Source: Streptomyces rapamycinicus NRRL 5491
GTDB taxonomy: Bacteria > Actinomycetota > Actinomycetes > Streptomycetales > Streptomycetaceae
Reading direction: 5' to 3'
DNA: 64,000 nucleotides
NCBI RefSeq assembly: GCF_024298965.1
Contig: NZ_CP085193.1
Location: forward strand, 1,426,001 to 1,490,000
Position numbers and translations under genes: made by a program. The notes beneath the pieces were generated by a model that was given only the letters and a program-made list of their open reading frames with translations, was not told the origin of the DNA and ran no database searches. Below, one piece after another: positions 34,801 to 43,237 of this stretch. Each line of letters opens with the position of its first letter. Position 1 is the stretch's first letter.

Positions 34801-37800
34801 GGTGAGGGCGTCGCGGAACACGTCGAGCCCCTCGTCGGTCAGGGGCGCCTCCCACACCCGGGCGGTGGCTCCGGCGGCGCGCAGGGCGGCGGCCACCGGG
34901 CGGGCGGTGCCGTCCGCCTCGCCGACGATCAGCCACCGCCCCGGGGGCCGGGTGGCCGGGGGCCGAGCGGCGCGCCGCCAGCCGACCTCGAGGAACCACT
35001 GGTCGACCTCGGCCGCACGCTCCACGGCCCGGTGGACGATGCGCAGCCCGTCGACGGCCAGGACCGGCCGCCCGTCCGCGTCGAGCAGGCGGACGTGGCC
35101 GATGATGGCTCCGGGGGTGGTCTCGGCGAGCCGGGCGTGGCCGTACACGGCGGTCTCGGGGTCGCCGAGGACGCGTACGCATCGCATCCGCGCGGGCAGC
35201 AGCAGCCGCCGGTCGCCCTCGTCGAGCAGTCCGGCGATGAGGAGTTGCGCGCACAGGTCGACCAGGACGGGGTGGACACGCAGCCCGTGTCCGGGTTCCC
35301 GGGCGGCCTCGGGGATCCGCACCCGGGCCCAGAAGCTGTTGCCCTGGCGGGAGGCGGACACCTCGGTTATGCCCTGGAACGCCGGTCCGTGTGCCACGCC
35401 CCGGGCCCGCAGATTGGCGTACAGCGCCTCGGCCTCGATGGGTACGGGATGGCGCAGGGCGAGCGTACGGACGGAGGCGGCGCGGGAACGGGGTGGTACG
35501 GCGAGTCCGCGGAGCACGGCGGTGGCCTGCCGCACCCAGGCGCCGTCCTCGTCGCGTCCGAAGATCTCGCATTCGGCGCGGTCGGTGGCGGCGAGGGTCA
35601 CCGTGGTGGACAGGTCGGTGTGGTCGGCGAGCCGCAGCAGTTCGCGGAAGTGCAGATCGGTCACCTCGGCCTCCTCGGGCCCGGCGCCGAACACCTCGCA
35701 GGCGGCGGTGAGCGCGAGGGCGTAGGAGACCGCGCCGGGCAGGACGGGGGCGCCGTGCACCCGGTGGTCGTCGAGCCAGGGCAGGGCCGCGGTGCCGGTG
35801 CGGGCGCGCCAGGAGTGGCGGACGGGTTCGCCGGGCACTTCGAGGTGCGCGCCGGGCAGCGCACCGGCCGAGGTGGTGTCAGCGGGGGCGGGGGCGGGGA
35901 GCGGGGCGTCGGCCCAGTGGCGGGTGCGGTCGAAGGTGATGGGCGGTACGTCGGCGAGTGCCGCGTCCGCGTACAGCACGGACCAGTCGACGGGGACGCC
36001 CGCGCAGTGCAGCGCGGCCAGATGGGTCCGGAAGGTGGTCGGCTCGTCCGCCTCGCGGCGGAGTGTGGGCAGGACGACGGGGTCCTCCACCAGCCCGGCG
36101 AGGCCGACCAGGACGGGGTGGGTGATGACCGGGTGGGGGGAGATCTCGACGTACACCAGGTGGCGGTCGGCCGCGGCGGCGGCGACGGCCGCGGAGAACC
36201 GGACCGGGTGGCGCAGATTGGCGCACCAGTAGTCGGCGTCGAAGGCGGGCGGGGTGTGCGGATCGTCCAGGACGGTGGTGTAGAAGGGCACCTCCGGGCG
36301 GCGGGGGTCGAGGTCGGCGAGGGCTGTGCGCAGATCGGCCAGGAGCGGGTCCACCTGGGGCGAGTGCGAGGCGACGTCCACGGCGATCGGCGCGGCGGGG
36401 ACGGAGCGGGCCTGCCAGCCGGCGACGAGCCGTTCGATGTGTGCGGTGTCCCCGGCCACCACGGTGGAGCCGGGCGCGGCCATGACGGCCACGGTGACGG
36501 CTTCGGCGGCGCCGCCGCTGTCGAGTTCGGCCTGCACCTCGTCGGCGCCGAGGCCCACCGTGGCCATGGCGCCCCTTCCGGCGACGCGGGTGAGCAGCGC
36601 GGAGCGGCGGCAGATCACCTTGGCCCCGTCGGCGAGGGAGAGCGCCCCGGCCACCACGGCGGCGGCGACCTCGCCCATGGAGTGGCCGATGACCCCGGCG
36701 GGCTCCACGCCGTGGGCGCGCCAGGTGGCGGCGAGCGCGGTCTGGAGGGCGAACAGCACGGGCTGCACCCGGCCGCAGCCGGTCACCGGCGCACCGCGGC
36801 GGACGATGTCGAGCACCGAGAAGCCGGATTCGGCGGCGATGAGGGCGTCGGCCTCGGCGAGCGCCTCGGCGAAGACCGGTTCGGTCTCCAGCAGCCGCCG
36901 TCCCATGCCGGGCCACTGGGAGCCCTGTCCGGAGAACACCCAGATCGGCCGGCGGGAGACCGCGGCGCCCACGGCGCCGCTCACCACGGCGGGGTGGGCC
37001 TGCCCGTCGGCGAACGCCCTCAAGGAGCCCACGAGTTCGGCGCGCGAGGCGGTGATGACGCCGAGCCGTCCGCGGCCGGCGCCACGGCGCAGCGCCAGGG
37101 TGTGGGCGATGTCGCGCAGCGGGGTGTCGGCGCCGCCGCCCTCCAGCCAGTCCGCCATCCGGCGGGCGGCGCCGGGCAGCACGGCCGGGGAGCCCGCGGG
37201 GACGAGGAACACCTGCGGAACGGCGCGGGTGGCGGGCCGGGGCCGTGGCGATGTGGGGCGGGACGCGGGGGCGGGCGGTTGTTCCAGGACCACGTGGGCG
37301 TTGGTCCCGGAGAAGCCGAAGGAGGACACCGCGGCCAGCCGGGGGCCGGTCCGCACCGGCCAGTGGGTGAGCTCGCGGGGAATGAAGAAGCGGGTTCCCT
37401 CGGCGGCGATGTCGGGATTCCACCGGGTGAAGTGCAGATTGGGCGGGATCTGGGCACGGCCCAGGCACAGCACGGCCTTGATCAGTCCGGTGACTCCGGC
37501 GGCGGGCTCCAGATGGCCCAGGTTGGTCTTGACCGAGGCCAGGGCGCAGCGGTCGCGGCCGGTCCCGTAGACCTGCGCGAGGCTGGTGAATTCGACCGGG
37601 TCGCCGACGGGGGTGCCGGTGCCGTGGGCCTCGACCATGCCGACGTCGGCGGGGTCCACCCCGGCGCGGCCGAGCGCCTTCTCGTACAGGGCGCGCTGGG
37701 CGGCGGCCGAGGGCGCGGCGAGCCCGTCGGAGTGGCCGTCCTGGTTGACGGCCGAGCCGCGCAGCACGGCCAGGATCCGGTCCCCGTCGCGCAGCGCGTC

Positions 37801-38577
37801 GGTGAGGCGTTTGAGGACGACGATGCCGCAGCCCTCGCCGCGGACGAAGCCGTCTGCGGCGGCGTCGAAGGCGTGGCAGTGGCCGGTGTGCGAGAGCATG
37901 CCCATCCGGTCGAACGAGCGGGTGATCCGCGGCTCGAACATCAGGGTGACCCCGCCGGCCAGGGCCAGATCGCACTCCCCCGCGCGCAGCGCCTGGACGG
38001 CCAGGTGGACGGCGACCAGGGAGGACGAGCACGCGGTGTCCAATGCCACCGACGGGCCGTGGAGGCCGAGGAGGTAGGAGATCCGGCCGGTGGCCACGCA
38101 GTGCCCGTTGGCCAGGGCGGAGCCCTCCAGCTCGCGGGGGTGCCGGTCGAGCCGGTTCATGTAGTCGTTGTAGCTGAGCCCGGCGAAGACGCCGGTGGCG
38201 GTGGAGCCGAGCTTGTCGGGTGGCATTCCGGCGTGTTCCAGGGCCTCCCAGGCCACTTCCAGCAGCAGTCGGTGCTGGGGGTCGAGGATGTCGGCCTCGC
38301 GTCCGGAGACGCCGAAGAAGTCGGCGTCGAAGCCGGCCACGTCGCGCAGATATCCGCCGCGTACGGGCGGTGCGGGCGCGGGCCGGGCGGTCGTGGCGGG
38401 GTCTGCCGCCCAGAGCGCGGCGCGCTCGGCGGGCGGTTCGCCGACGGCGTCGCGTCCGTCGGCCAGCAGCCGCCACAGGGCGGCGGGCGAGTCGGTGTCA
38501 CCGGGGAGCCGGCAGCCCATGCCGACGATGGCGATGCGGCCGGGGGAACGGCCGGGGGCAGGAGTGTGCTGACGCAT
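31852..38577 (-). CDS. Mycocerosic-acid-synthase-like iterative type I PKS (KS-AT-DH-ER-KR-ACP)
   Basis: 2241 residues with a complete reducing module. KS about 13-430 (Cys183 in DTACSSS, His318 in EAHGTGT, His355 in NLGHLEPAAG). AT about 545-860 (Ser633 in GHSMGE; VASH at 735-738, which favours methylmalonyl-CoA). DH about 925-1190 (HxxxGxxxxP at 938-947; Asp1107). Structural KR half with an inserted repeat at 1276-1401. ER about 1545-1860 (NFRDVL; HSATGGTGLAA). KR about 1875-2065 (LDD motif, Ser2015/2016, Tyr2029, Asn2033). ACP with Ser2185 in GFDSL. Domain order and AT sequence (VASHSPQVDP) resemble mycobacterial MAS, which iterates to make methyl-branched fatty acids. No thioesterase domain, so release needs another enzyme. 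Start at 38577 behind GGAG. Confidence 0.93.
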   Translation of the reverse strand: MRQHTPAPGRSPGRIAIVGMGCRLPGDTDSPAALWRLLADGRDAVGEPPAERAALWAADPATTARPAPAPPVRGGYLRDVAGFDADFFGVSGREADILDPQHRLLLEVAWEALEHAGMPPDKLGSTATGVFAGLSYNDYMNRLDRHPRELEGSALANGHCVATGRISYLLGLHGPSVALDTACSSSLVAVHLAVQALRAGECDLALAGGVTLMFEPRITRSFDRMGMLSHTGHCHAFDAAADGFVRGEGCGIVVLKRLTDALRDGDRILAVLRGSAVNQDGHSDGLAAPSAAAQRALYEKALGRAGVDPADVGMVEAHGTGTPVGDPVEFTSLAQVYGTGRDRCALASVKTNLGHLEPAAGVTGLIKAVLCLGRAQIPPNLHFTRWNPDIAAEGTRFFIPRELTHWPVRTGPRLAAVSSFGFSGTNAHVVLEQPPAPASRPTSPRPRPATRAVPQVFLVPAGSPAVLPGAARRMADWLEGGGADTPLRDIAHTLALRRGAGRGRLGVITASRAELVGSLRAFADGQAHPAVVSGAVGAAVSRRPIWVFSGQGSQWPGMGRRLLETEPVFAEALAEADALIAAESGFSVLDIVRRGAPVTGCGRVQPVLFALQTALAATWRAHGVEPAGVIGHSMGEVAAAVVAGALSLADGAKVICRRSALLTRVAGRGAMATVGLGADEVQAELDSGGAAEAVTVAVMAAPGSTVVAGDTAHIERLVAGWQARSVPAAPIAVDVASHSPQVDPLLADLRTALADLDPRRPEVPFYTTVLDDPHTPPAFDADYWCANLRHPVRFSAAVAAAAADRHLVYVEISPHPVITHPVLVGLAGLVEDPVVLPTLRREADEPTTFRTHLAALHCAGVPVDWSVLYADAALADVPPITFDRTRHWADAPLPAPAPADTTSAGALPGAHLEVPGEPVRHSWRARTGTAALPWLDDHRVHGAPVLPGAVSYALALTAACEVFGAGPEEAEVTDLHFRELLRLADHTDLSTTVTLAATDRAECEIFGRDEDGAWVRQATAVLRGLAVPPRSRAASVRTLALRHPVPIEAEALYANLRARGVAHGPAFQGITEVSASRQGNSFWARVRIPEAAREPGHGLRVHPVLVDLCAQLLIAGLLDEGDRRLLLPARMRCVRVLGDPETAVYGHARLAETTPGAIIGHVRLLDADGRPVLAVDGLRIVHRAVERAAEVDQWFLEVGWRRAARPPATRPPGRWLIVGEADGTARPVAAALRAAGATARVWEAPLTDEGLDVFRDALTNRLTRPGERPRAVVFVCGPHPAEGGPHLGGDGARPGEGGAHPAGGGAHPAVCGPHSAGGGAYPAVCGPHSAGGGAYPGGDGARPGEGGPHSAGDGPHSAEGGAHLAVCGPRPGEGGPHPAGGGAHSAEGGAYSAEGGPYPAGGGAEDGLRRTRRLLAAAQALTARFPEPPRLYAATSGARTVTPGDLGDPGQSALRGVLRVLALEHPELRATSVDTDPAAPDQLADTLAAELLADGPEDEIALRDGARYTAELDHAPLTDTERTTAAARTVRCGTDGFRLRAGRLGDLGSLELTTTPRRPAGPGEVELRVLAAGLNFRDVLTAMGLLPGDEDIRYRLGFECAGEVSAVGPGVDHLRAGDRVVAADVHGGAFGSYTVVPADRTVPLPEGLDPHTAAGLPIAFLTAWYALRHIGRVSAGERVLIHSATGGTGLAAIAVARLLGAEVLATAGSEEKRRFLRGMGVARVMDSRSLDFRDEIMEATGGEGVDVVLNSLSGAAIRAGLECLRPFGRFVELGVRDILSDAPLGLAPLRHNITFSTVDLRELQLDRPREYAAMLREVLTAIGEGRLKPLRCTTYPLAAVTDAFRQMAGARHIGKLVLSIPQEGRVDAVLPDGPRTVRDGGTYIVTGGLRGLGLATARWLARQGAGHLVLNGRTAPVGAAARTLAELSAAGTRITVVTGDIARPDTAERLVAAATSGEGASLHGVVHSAMVLDDAAVANIREDQLRRVWAPKATGAWRLHRATEGHRLDWFAVYSSMASLLGNAGQGAYAAANAWLDGFAAWRSARGLPTLAVNWGPWGETGVATGFADRGYQTIPTDEGLRALGALLAHRRVQTGVIPGEPATWIPATGRRSSLFAPLLPGDDAPAATRESTGDIRARLAALPAGPARRTALESYLTEHIRAVLRLSSTTLDPRTPLKSLGFDSLLAMELRVRLETGLSIKLAGNFVWRHPTVEALAAGLAQQLELDPADRPEERLGAPG
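34375..34752 (-). repeat. Eighteen 21-bp tandem repeats encoding a 7-residue unit in the PKS
   Basis: Residues 1276-1401 are 18 consecutive heptads of the form (G/C/D)-G-(A/P)-(H/Y/R)-(P/S/L)-(A/G)-(G/E/V), for example CGPHSAG and GGAYPAV. A 14-residue double unit (CGPHSAG GGAYPxx) is itself duplicated. The block sits between a beta strand (RAVVFV) and a helix (RRTRRLLAAAQALT) of the structural KR subdomain, probably a surface loop. Confidence 0.95.
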
Positions 38578-38660
38578 CGGGGTCTCCGTGGGTGTGCTCG
38601 GCCCGGGGTGGGGGCCGTGAGGGGCCGTGGGGTGGAGATCGCCGCGGGGGTTGAACGGAC

Positions 38661-40007
38661 TCAGGTGGCGTCCGGGCCGCCCAGCAGCATCGCGTGCTTC
38701 ACGCCACCGATCTGGTAGTTGAAGCTGAGCGCGTGGTCGAAGTCGAGGGGACGGGTGCGGGTGCCGGGAACGGGGTCGAAGGGGAGCCCGTCCGCGGGCT
38801 GCTCGCAGTTGGCGGTGGGGCACACCTCGCCGAACTCCATCATCATCAGGGTCAGGGCGAGGCCGAGGCAGCCGGCGGGTGAGCCGTGGTGGCCGAAGCA
38901 TCCCTCCTGGGAGGACATCAGCACGGTGGGGTCGGGGCCGTAGAGCTCCCTGATGGTGTTGGCCTCCAGGGCGGTGACGGCCGCGCCGCCGTCGCTGGCG
39001 CCGTTGATGTACGGCACCTGCTCGATCCGCCGACGGTCGCCCAGACAGAGGCGTACGGCCCTGGCGAGCTGGGCGCCGGAGTCATCGGCGGCGAGCGGGT
39101 TGGCCAGGCCGTCGCGGGTCATGGCGGCGGCGAGCACCTGGCCGTAGAGGTGGGCGCCGCGGCGCGCGGCGTGCTCCCTGCTCTCCAGGACCACGGTGGC
39201 GGATCCCTCACCGTGGTTGATGCAGTCCGCGCGCCGGTCGTAGGGGCGCATCAGGGAGTCGAAGGACGGCAGCAGATCGGGCATTCCGGCGGCGTCCATG
39301 CCGTCGTAGGCGTGCTGGGCGCCGTGCAGCAGCCGCTGGCCCTTCCGGATCAGGTCGACGTTGAAGACGTCGACGCCGGTCACCACCGCGAGGTCGGTCT
39401 CACCGGTCGCGATGAGGCGGCGGGCGTTGCCGATCTGCACGGCGGCGGAGGAGCAGCCGCAGGAGACGGTGAAACAGGGGCCGACGGTCCGGGTCAGCGC
39501 GCCCTGGACGACGGCCACGTCGGATGGGGACACGGCCTGTTCGGCGGCGACGAACATCTCCAGGGCGTCGAGAGTGGTGGCCGAGTCGGGGTCGATGCCG
39601 AGCAGGGTGAGATAGCTGTCCACATTGGCGTCCACGCTGCCGCGGCCGACCAGCAGGGCCGCCTCGCCCAGCTCACCGGCGGCCAGGTCGAGTTCGGCGT
39701 CGGCACTCGCCTCGACGAGGGAGACCAGGCCGTAGCGGTGGGCGTTGGTGTAGTGGCGGGAGAAGAATTCGGGGATGTCGGGGAGGCGTTCGGCGAACTG
39801 CTCGGCACTGAGGTGCACCGAGCCGTAGTGGATGCCGGGCCGGCCGAGGACGGTGCGGCCGTGGGAGGCGATGTCCCACACCTGGGCCGCGGTGAAGACG
39901 GGTTCGGCGCCGCCCGGGAGGCAGAAACCCAGGCCGGTGACGACGGTGTCCCGTGGGTTTCCGGGGCCCCCGGAGGCCGGCCGGAGTGGGTGCCGGCGCG
40001 GGCTCAC
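38661..40007 (-). CDS. Stand-alone beta-ketoacyl synthase-like protein lacking one catalytic His
   Basis: 448 residues with the thiolase fold of KAS-I/II enzymes (TGLGFCLPGG at the start; INHGEGSATVVLESREHA in the middle). The nucleophile Cys183 is present (VSCGCSSAAVQIG) and the second His is present (FGHHGSPAG, His373). The segment that should read NAHGTxT is NGASDGG, so the first His is replaced by Ala337. KS domains with Cys but missing this His (KS0) transfer acyl groups without decarboxylative elongation. It precedes the PKS on the same strand by 83 bp and probably works with it, for example in loading or release. I favour the GTG at 40007 because a short leader ORF ends there. Confidence 0.8.
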   Translation of the reverse strand: MSPRRHPLRPASGGPGNPRDTVVTGLGFCLPGGAEPVFTAAQVWDIASHGRTVLGRPGIHYGSVHLSAEQFAERLPDIPEFFSRHYTNAHRYGLVSLVEASADAELDLAAGELGEAALLVGRGSVDANVDSYLTLLGIDPDSATTLDALEMFVAAEQAVSPSDVAVVQGALTRTVGPCFTVSCGCSSAAVQIGNARRLIATGETDLAVVTGVDVFNVDLIRKGQRLLHGAQHAYDGMDAAGMPDLLPSFDSLMRPYDRRADCINHGEGSATVVLESREHAARRGAHLYGQVLAAAMTRDGLANPLAADDSGAQLARAVRLCLGDRRRIEQVPYINGASDGGAAVTALEANTIRELYGPDPTVLMSSQEGCFGHHGSPAGCLGLALTLMMMEFGEVCPTANCEQPADGLPFDPVPGTRTRPLDFDHALSFNYQIGGVKHAMLLGGPDAT

Positions 40008-40036
40008 GACGCCCTGCCGGATCTGAGGAGGGTCAT
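40004..40036 (-). CDS. Possible 10-residue leader peptide coupled to the ketosynthase gene
   Basis: ATG at 40036 with a good ribosome site (AAAGGGA, 8 nt away) encodes MTLLRSGRAS and stops at a TGA that overlaps the GTG start of the ketosynthase (GTGA). The ketosynthase GTG itself has only a weak ribosome site, so translation could depend on reading this leader. Too short for its composition to prove coding. Confidence 0.35.
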   Translation of the reverse strand: MTLLRSGRAS

Positions 40037-40530
40037 GACGGTGGTCCCTTTCGCTCACACCGGAGTACGGGGCCGCCGGTACGGCGAGTCGCCGAATGCA
40101 CGGTGAGACCTCCGGTGTTCCGGAATCGGTTCATGTGTGAATTCGGCACGTGCGGCGCGGCGTTGGACGTACTCAGGCCTTCCCCCGTTGGATGGTGAGT
40201 CGTCTCCGTCGGGAGAGCCGCTCATCGTCCGGAAAGGACAGGTGGAATAGCTGACGCTACGCCTGGACGGACAGGGGCCGGTAGGTGGTGTCGTATCACC
40301 GCGGTGGATTCGGCCGTTCCGGCGCACCGCCCTTGTACCCCCGGAGCCCATACCGCGCGACCCCGGGGAAAAGGGGGCTCGTGCCCCGGTTCACGCCCCC
40401 TCTTGTGGAATCTTTCTGAAAGAGCGTAGAGAAAAGGACGCCTCAGGCACTCACTGAGTATGGGGCGGTTTTGAGCACAGGCAAGAGGCCCCCGCACACA
40501 GGGGACGAAAGACGCAAAGGATGATAGACG
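40008..40530. other. 523-bp divergent intergenic region (ketosynthase / Lrp)
   Basis: Less GC-rich than its surroundings and apparently without a larger gene. It holds the leader ORF at its left end, the promoters for both arms, a perfect palindrome at 40411-40423 and an imperfect CTCAG/CTGAG inverted repeat near 40442-40459. A length of over 500 bp suggests complex control of the cluster. Confidence 0.6.
40411..40423. promoter_or_regulatory. Palindrome upstream of the Lrp-family gene
   Basis: TCTTTCTGAAAGA, perfect 6-bp arms around one base, 108-120 bp before the regulator ATG. Candidate binding site for the Lrp/AsnC protein itself or for a regulator of the divergent ketosynthase-PKS operon. 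Confidence 0.45.
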
Positions 40531-41022
40531 ATGACACATCAGTCCGTACCGTTCGACGATCTGGACCGCAAAATCGTTGCGGCCCTGGTCGCCAACGCCA
40601 GGACCAGCTTCACGGAGATCGGCGCCGCGATCGGGCTCTCGGCCTCCGCGGTCAAGCGCCGTGTCGACCGGATGCGGGAGACCGATGTGATCACCGGCTT
40701 CACCACCACCGTGCGCCCGGCCGCCCTCGGCTGGCGGACCGAGGCATATGTCGAGGTGTACTGCGACAGCGCCGCGCCGCCCCGGCGCCTCGCGGAGGTC
40801 GTGCGCAACTATCCGGAGATCATCGCGGCCATGACGGTGACCGGCGGCGCGGACGCCCTGCTGCATGTCATGGCCACCGATGTGGAGCATTTCGAGGAGG
40901 TGCTGGAGCGCATCCGGGCCGAGCCCTTCGTCCGCCAGACGATCAGCTACATGGTGCTGTCACACCTGCTCACGGGCAGTGCGGAGGCCGGCGCGGCCCC
41001 TCCCGCGACCGCGACGCAATGA
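40531..41022 (+). CDS. Lrp/AsnC-family transcriptional regulator
   Basis: 163 residues. The N-terminal helix-turn-helix (FDDLDRKIVAALVANARTSFTEIGAAIGLSASAVKRRVDRM) is followed by a RAM-type effector domain (about 65-150). In Streptomyces such genes are often found before dimethylargininase/ornithine-aminotransferase genes, as here, and probably control arginine or ornithine degradation in response to an amino acid. It is divergent from the ketosynthase-PKS operon and could also act on it. The ddaH gene starts 134 bp downstream. Confidence 0.92.
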   Translation: MTHQSVPFDDLDRKIVAALVANARTSFTEIGAAIGLSASAVKRRVDRMRETDVITGFTTTVRPAALGWRTEAYVEVYCDSAAPPRRLAEVVRNYPEIIAAMTVTGGADALLHVMATDVEHFEEVLERIRAEPFVRQTISYMVLSHLLTGSAEAGAAPPATATQ

Positions 41023-41156
41023 ACCGCCGCGAACTGGCATCCGCACGCAGCATCGGTGCGCCGACGCGCAGTTTTCTTTTCTTGTCTCCCCTCTCCTCCG
41101 CTTTCTACCGTTGATTCATCCCCCCGGTCGCCCGCGGAAGCGAGAGGAATCCTCCG

Positions 41157-41966
41157 TTGCCCCTTACGCGTGTGCCGCGCCCCAGGCGCTTCCTGACCTG
41201 TGCCCCCAGATATTTCGATGTGCGGTATGCCATCAATCCCTGGATGCGTGAGGACACCGAGGTCGACACCGACCTCGCCCAGACGCAATGGGAGACGCTG
41301 ATCCGCGCCTACCGCGACCACGGTCATCGGGTCGAATTCATCGAACCGGTGGCGGGGCTGCCGGACATGGTGTTCGCGGCGAACTCGGCCCTCGTCCTGG
41401 AGGGCCGGGTCTTCGGCTCGCGATTCCACGCACCGCAGCGTCGGCCGGAACAGCTCGCCTACGAACGGTGGTTCAAGGCGGCGGGATTCGACGTCCATCC
41501 GCCGGAATCGGTGTGCGAGGGCGAGGGCGACCTGGTCCCGGCCGGGCCCTACGTCCTGGCGGGCACCGGCTTCCGCACCACCCGGGCGGCCCATCAGGAG
41601 GTGCAGGAGTTCTTCGGGGTGCCGACCATCAGCCTGCTGCTGGTGGACCCGTACTTCTACCACCTGGACACCGCGCTGTTCGTCCTCGACGACCGGAACA
41701 TCGCCTACTACCCGGAGGCGTTCTCCCCCGGCAGCCGTGAGGTGCTGGGGCGGCTCTACCCCGACGCGCTGATCGCCACCCGCGACGACGCCATGGCCTT
41801 CGGGCTCAACTCGGTCTCCGACGGCCGCCATGTCTTCGTCGCGCCCCAGGCCACCGGGCTCATCGACCAGCTCACCGACCGCGGTTACGTCCCCGTCCCC
41901 GTCGACCTGTCGGAACTGCACAAGGCCGGCGGGGGCATCAAGTGCTGCACACAGGAGATCCGCTGA
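41157..41966 (+). CDS. ddaH: Dimethylargininase-like amidinotransferase-fold hydrolase
   Basis: 269 residues of the guanidino-group-modifying (pentein) fold: RFLTCAPRYFDVRYAINPWM and PDMVFAANSALV at the N-terminus, GEGDLVPAGPYVLAGTGFRTT in the middle, and the terminal GGGIKCCTQEI with the nucleophilic Cys. Members hydrolyse methylated arginine to citrulline, or arginine itself; ornithine aminotransferase in the same operon supports a catabolic role on arginine-derived compounds. The start is a TTG at 41157 behind AGAGGA, giving the normal N-terminus. Its TGA overlaps the ATG of rocD. Confidence 0.85.
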   Translation: MPLTRVPRPRRFLTCAPRYFDVRYAINPWMREDTEVDTDLAQTQWETLIRAYRDHGHRVEFIEPVAGLPDMVFAANSALVLEGRVFGSRFHAPQRRPEQLAYERWFKAAGFDVHPPESVCEGEGDLVPAGPYVLAGTGFRTTRAAHQEVQEFFGVPTISLLLVDPYFYHLDTALFVLDDRNIAYYPEAFSPGSREVLGRLYPDALIATRDDAMAFGLNSVSDGRHVFVAPQATGLIDQLTDRGYVPVPVDLSELHKAGGGIKCCTQEIR

Positions 41967-43237
41967 TGACCGCCACCACCCCCATCGCCTCCGACTCCAC
42001 CACCTCCGGTTCCGGCGCGGCCGTGGCGAACGGCGCGGCTCGCTCCTCGCAGGAGCTGATCCGCGCCGAGGAGACCTCGCTCGCGCACAACTACCACCCG
42101 CTGCCCGTGGTCGTCGCCGGCGCCGAGGGCGCTTGGGTCCGGGACGTCGAGGGGCGCCGCTATCTGGACATGCTGGCCGGGTACTCCGCCCTCAACTTCG
42201 GCCACCGCCACCCGGCGCTGATCGAGGCCGCCCACCGCCAGCTCGACCAGCTCACGCTGACCTCCCGGGCCTTCCACAACGACCGGCTGGCCGGGTTCGC
42301 CGAGGGGGTTGCGGAGCTCACCGGGCTCTCCATGGTGCTGCCGATGAACACCGGCGCGGAGGCGGTGGAGAGCGCCATCAAGGTCGCCCGCAAGTGGGCG
42401 TACGAGGTGAAGGGCGTCGCCCCGGACCAGGCCACCATCGTGGTGGCGGCCGACAACTTCCACGGCCGCACGACGACGATCGTCGGGTTCTCCACTGACC
42501 CCGTGGCCCGCGACGGCTTCGGCCCGTTCGCCCCGGGCTTCCGCGTCGTGCCGTACAACGACCTCGCGGCGCTGGAGGCCGCCGTCGACGAGACCACGGC
42601 GGCGGTCCTCATCGAGCCGATCCAGGGCGAGGCGGGCGTGGTCATCCCCGATGACGGCTATCTGCGCGGGGTGCGCGAGCTCACCCGGCGCACCGGGACG
42701 CTGTTCATCGCCGATGAGATCCAGTCCGGCCTGGGCCGCACCGGCACCACGCTGGCCGTCGAGCACGAGTCGGTGATGCCGGATGTGCTGCTGCTCGGCA
42801 AGGCGCTGGGCGGCGGCATCGTGCCGGTGTCGGCGGTGGTGGCCGACCGTGCGGTGCTCGGGGTGCTGCGCCCCGGCGAGCACGGCTCCACCTTCGGCGG
42901 CAATCCGCTGGCCGCGGCGGTCGGCTCGGCCGTGGTCGATCTGCTGCGCACCGGCGAATTCCAGCGCCGGGCACGGGAGTTGGGCGAGGTGCTGGGGGAC
43001 GGGCTGGCCGCGCTGAGCGGCAAGGGCGTCGTGGGCTACCGCTGCCGCGGGCTGTGGGCGGGCGTCGATGTGGACCCCGCGCTCGGCACCGGCCGTGAGG
43101 TGAGCGAGCGGCTGATGGCCGAGGGGATCCTGGTCAAGGACACCCATGGTTCGACGATCCGTCTGGCACCGCCGCTGACCATCACCCGGGCGGAGCTGGA
43201 GGGGGCGCTGGCGGCACTGGAGAAGGTACTCGGCTGA
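41966..43237 (+). CDS. rocD: Ornithine aminotransferase
   Basis: 423-residue class III PLP aminotransferase converting ornithine and 2-oxoglutarate to glutamate semialdehyde and glutamate. Motifs include MLAGYSALNFGHRHPALIEA, MNTGAEAVESAIKVARKW, FIADEIQSGLGRTG (PLP Asp) and the Schiff-base Lys in LLLGKALGGGIVPVSAV. Length is normal. Start ATG 41966 overlaps the ddaH stop (TGATG) and has AGGAG upstream, so it is translationally coupled. A strong terminator follows. Likely primary metabolism, placed inside a biosynthetic region. Confidence 0.93.
   Translation: MTATTPIASDSTTSGSGAAVANGAARSSQELIRAEETSLAHNYHPLPVVVAGAEGAWVRDVEGRRYLDMLAGYSALNFGHRHPALIEAAHRQLDQLTLTSRAFHNDRLAGFAEGVAELTGLSMVLPMNTGAEAVESAIKVARKWAYEVKGVAPDQATIVVAADNFHGRTTTIVGFSTDPVARDGFGPFAPGFRVVPYNDLAALEAAVDETTAAVLIEPIQGEAGVVIPDDGYLRGVRELTRRTGTLFIADEIQSGLGRTGTTLAVEHESVMPDVLLLGKALGGGIVPVSAVVADRAVLGVLRPGEHGSTFGGNPLAAAVGSAVVDLLRTGEFQRRARELGEVLGDGLAALSGKGVVGYRCRGLWAGVDVDPALGTGREVSERLMAEGILVKDTHGSTIRLAPPLTITRAELEGALAALEKVLG

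Noticed and set aside
33532..38718. Plus-strand open frame of 1728 codons antisense to the PKS
   Set aside because: It is the complementary-frame shadow of a GC-rich coding gene: Gly/Val/Ala/Arg-rich with no domain, no ribosome site, while the minus strand encodes a complete PKS.
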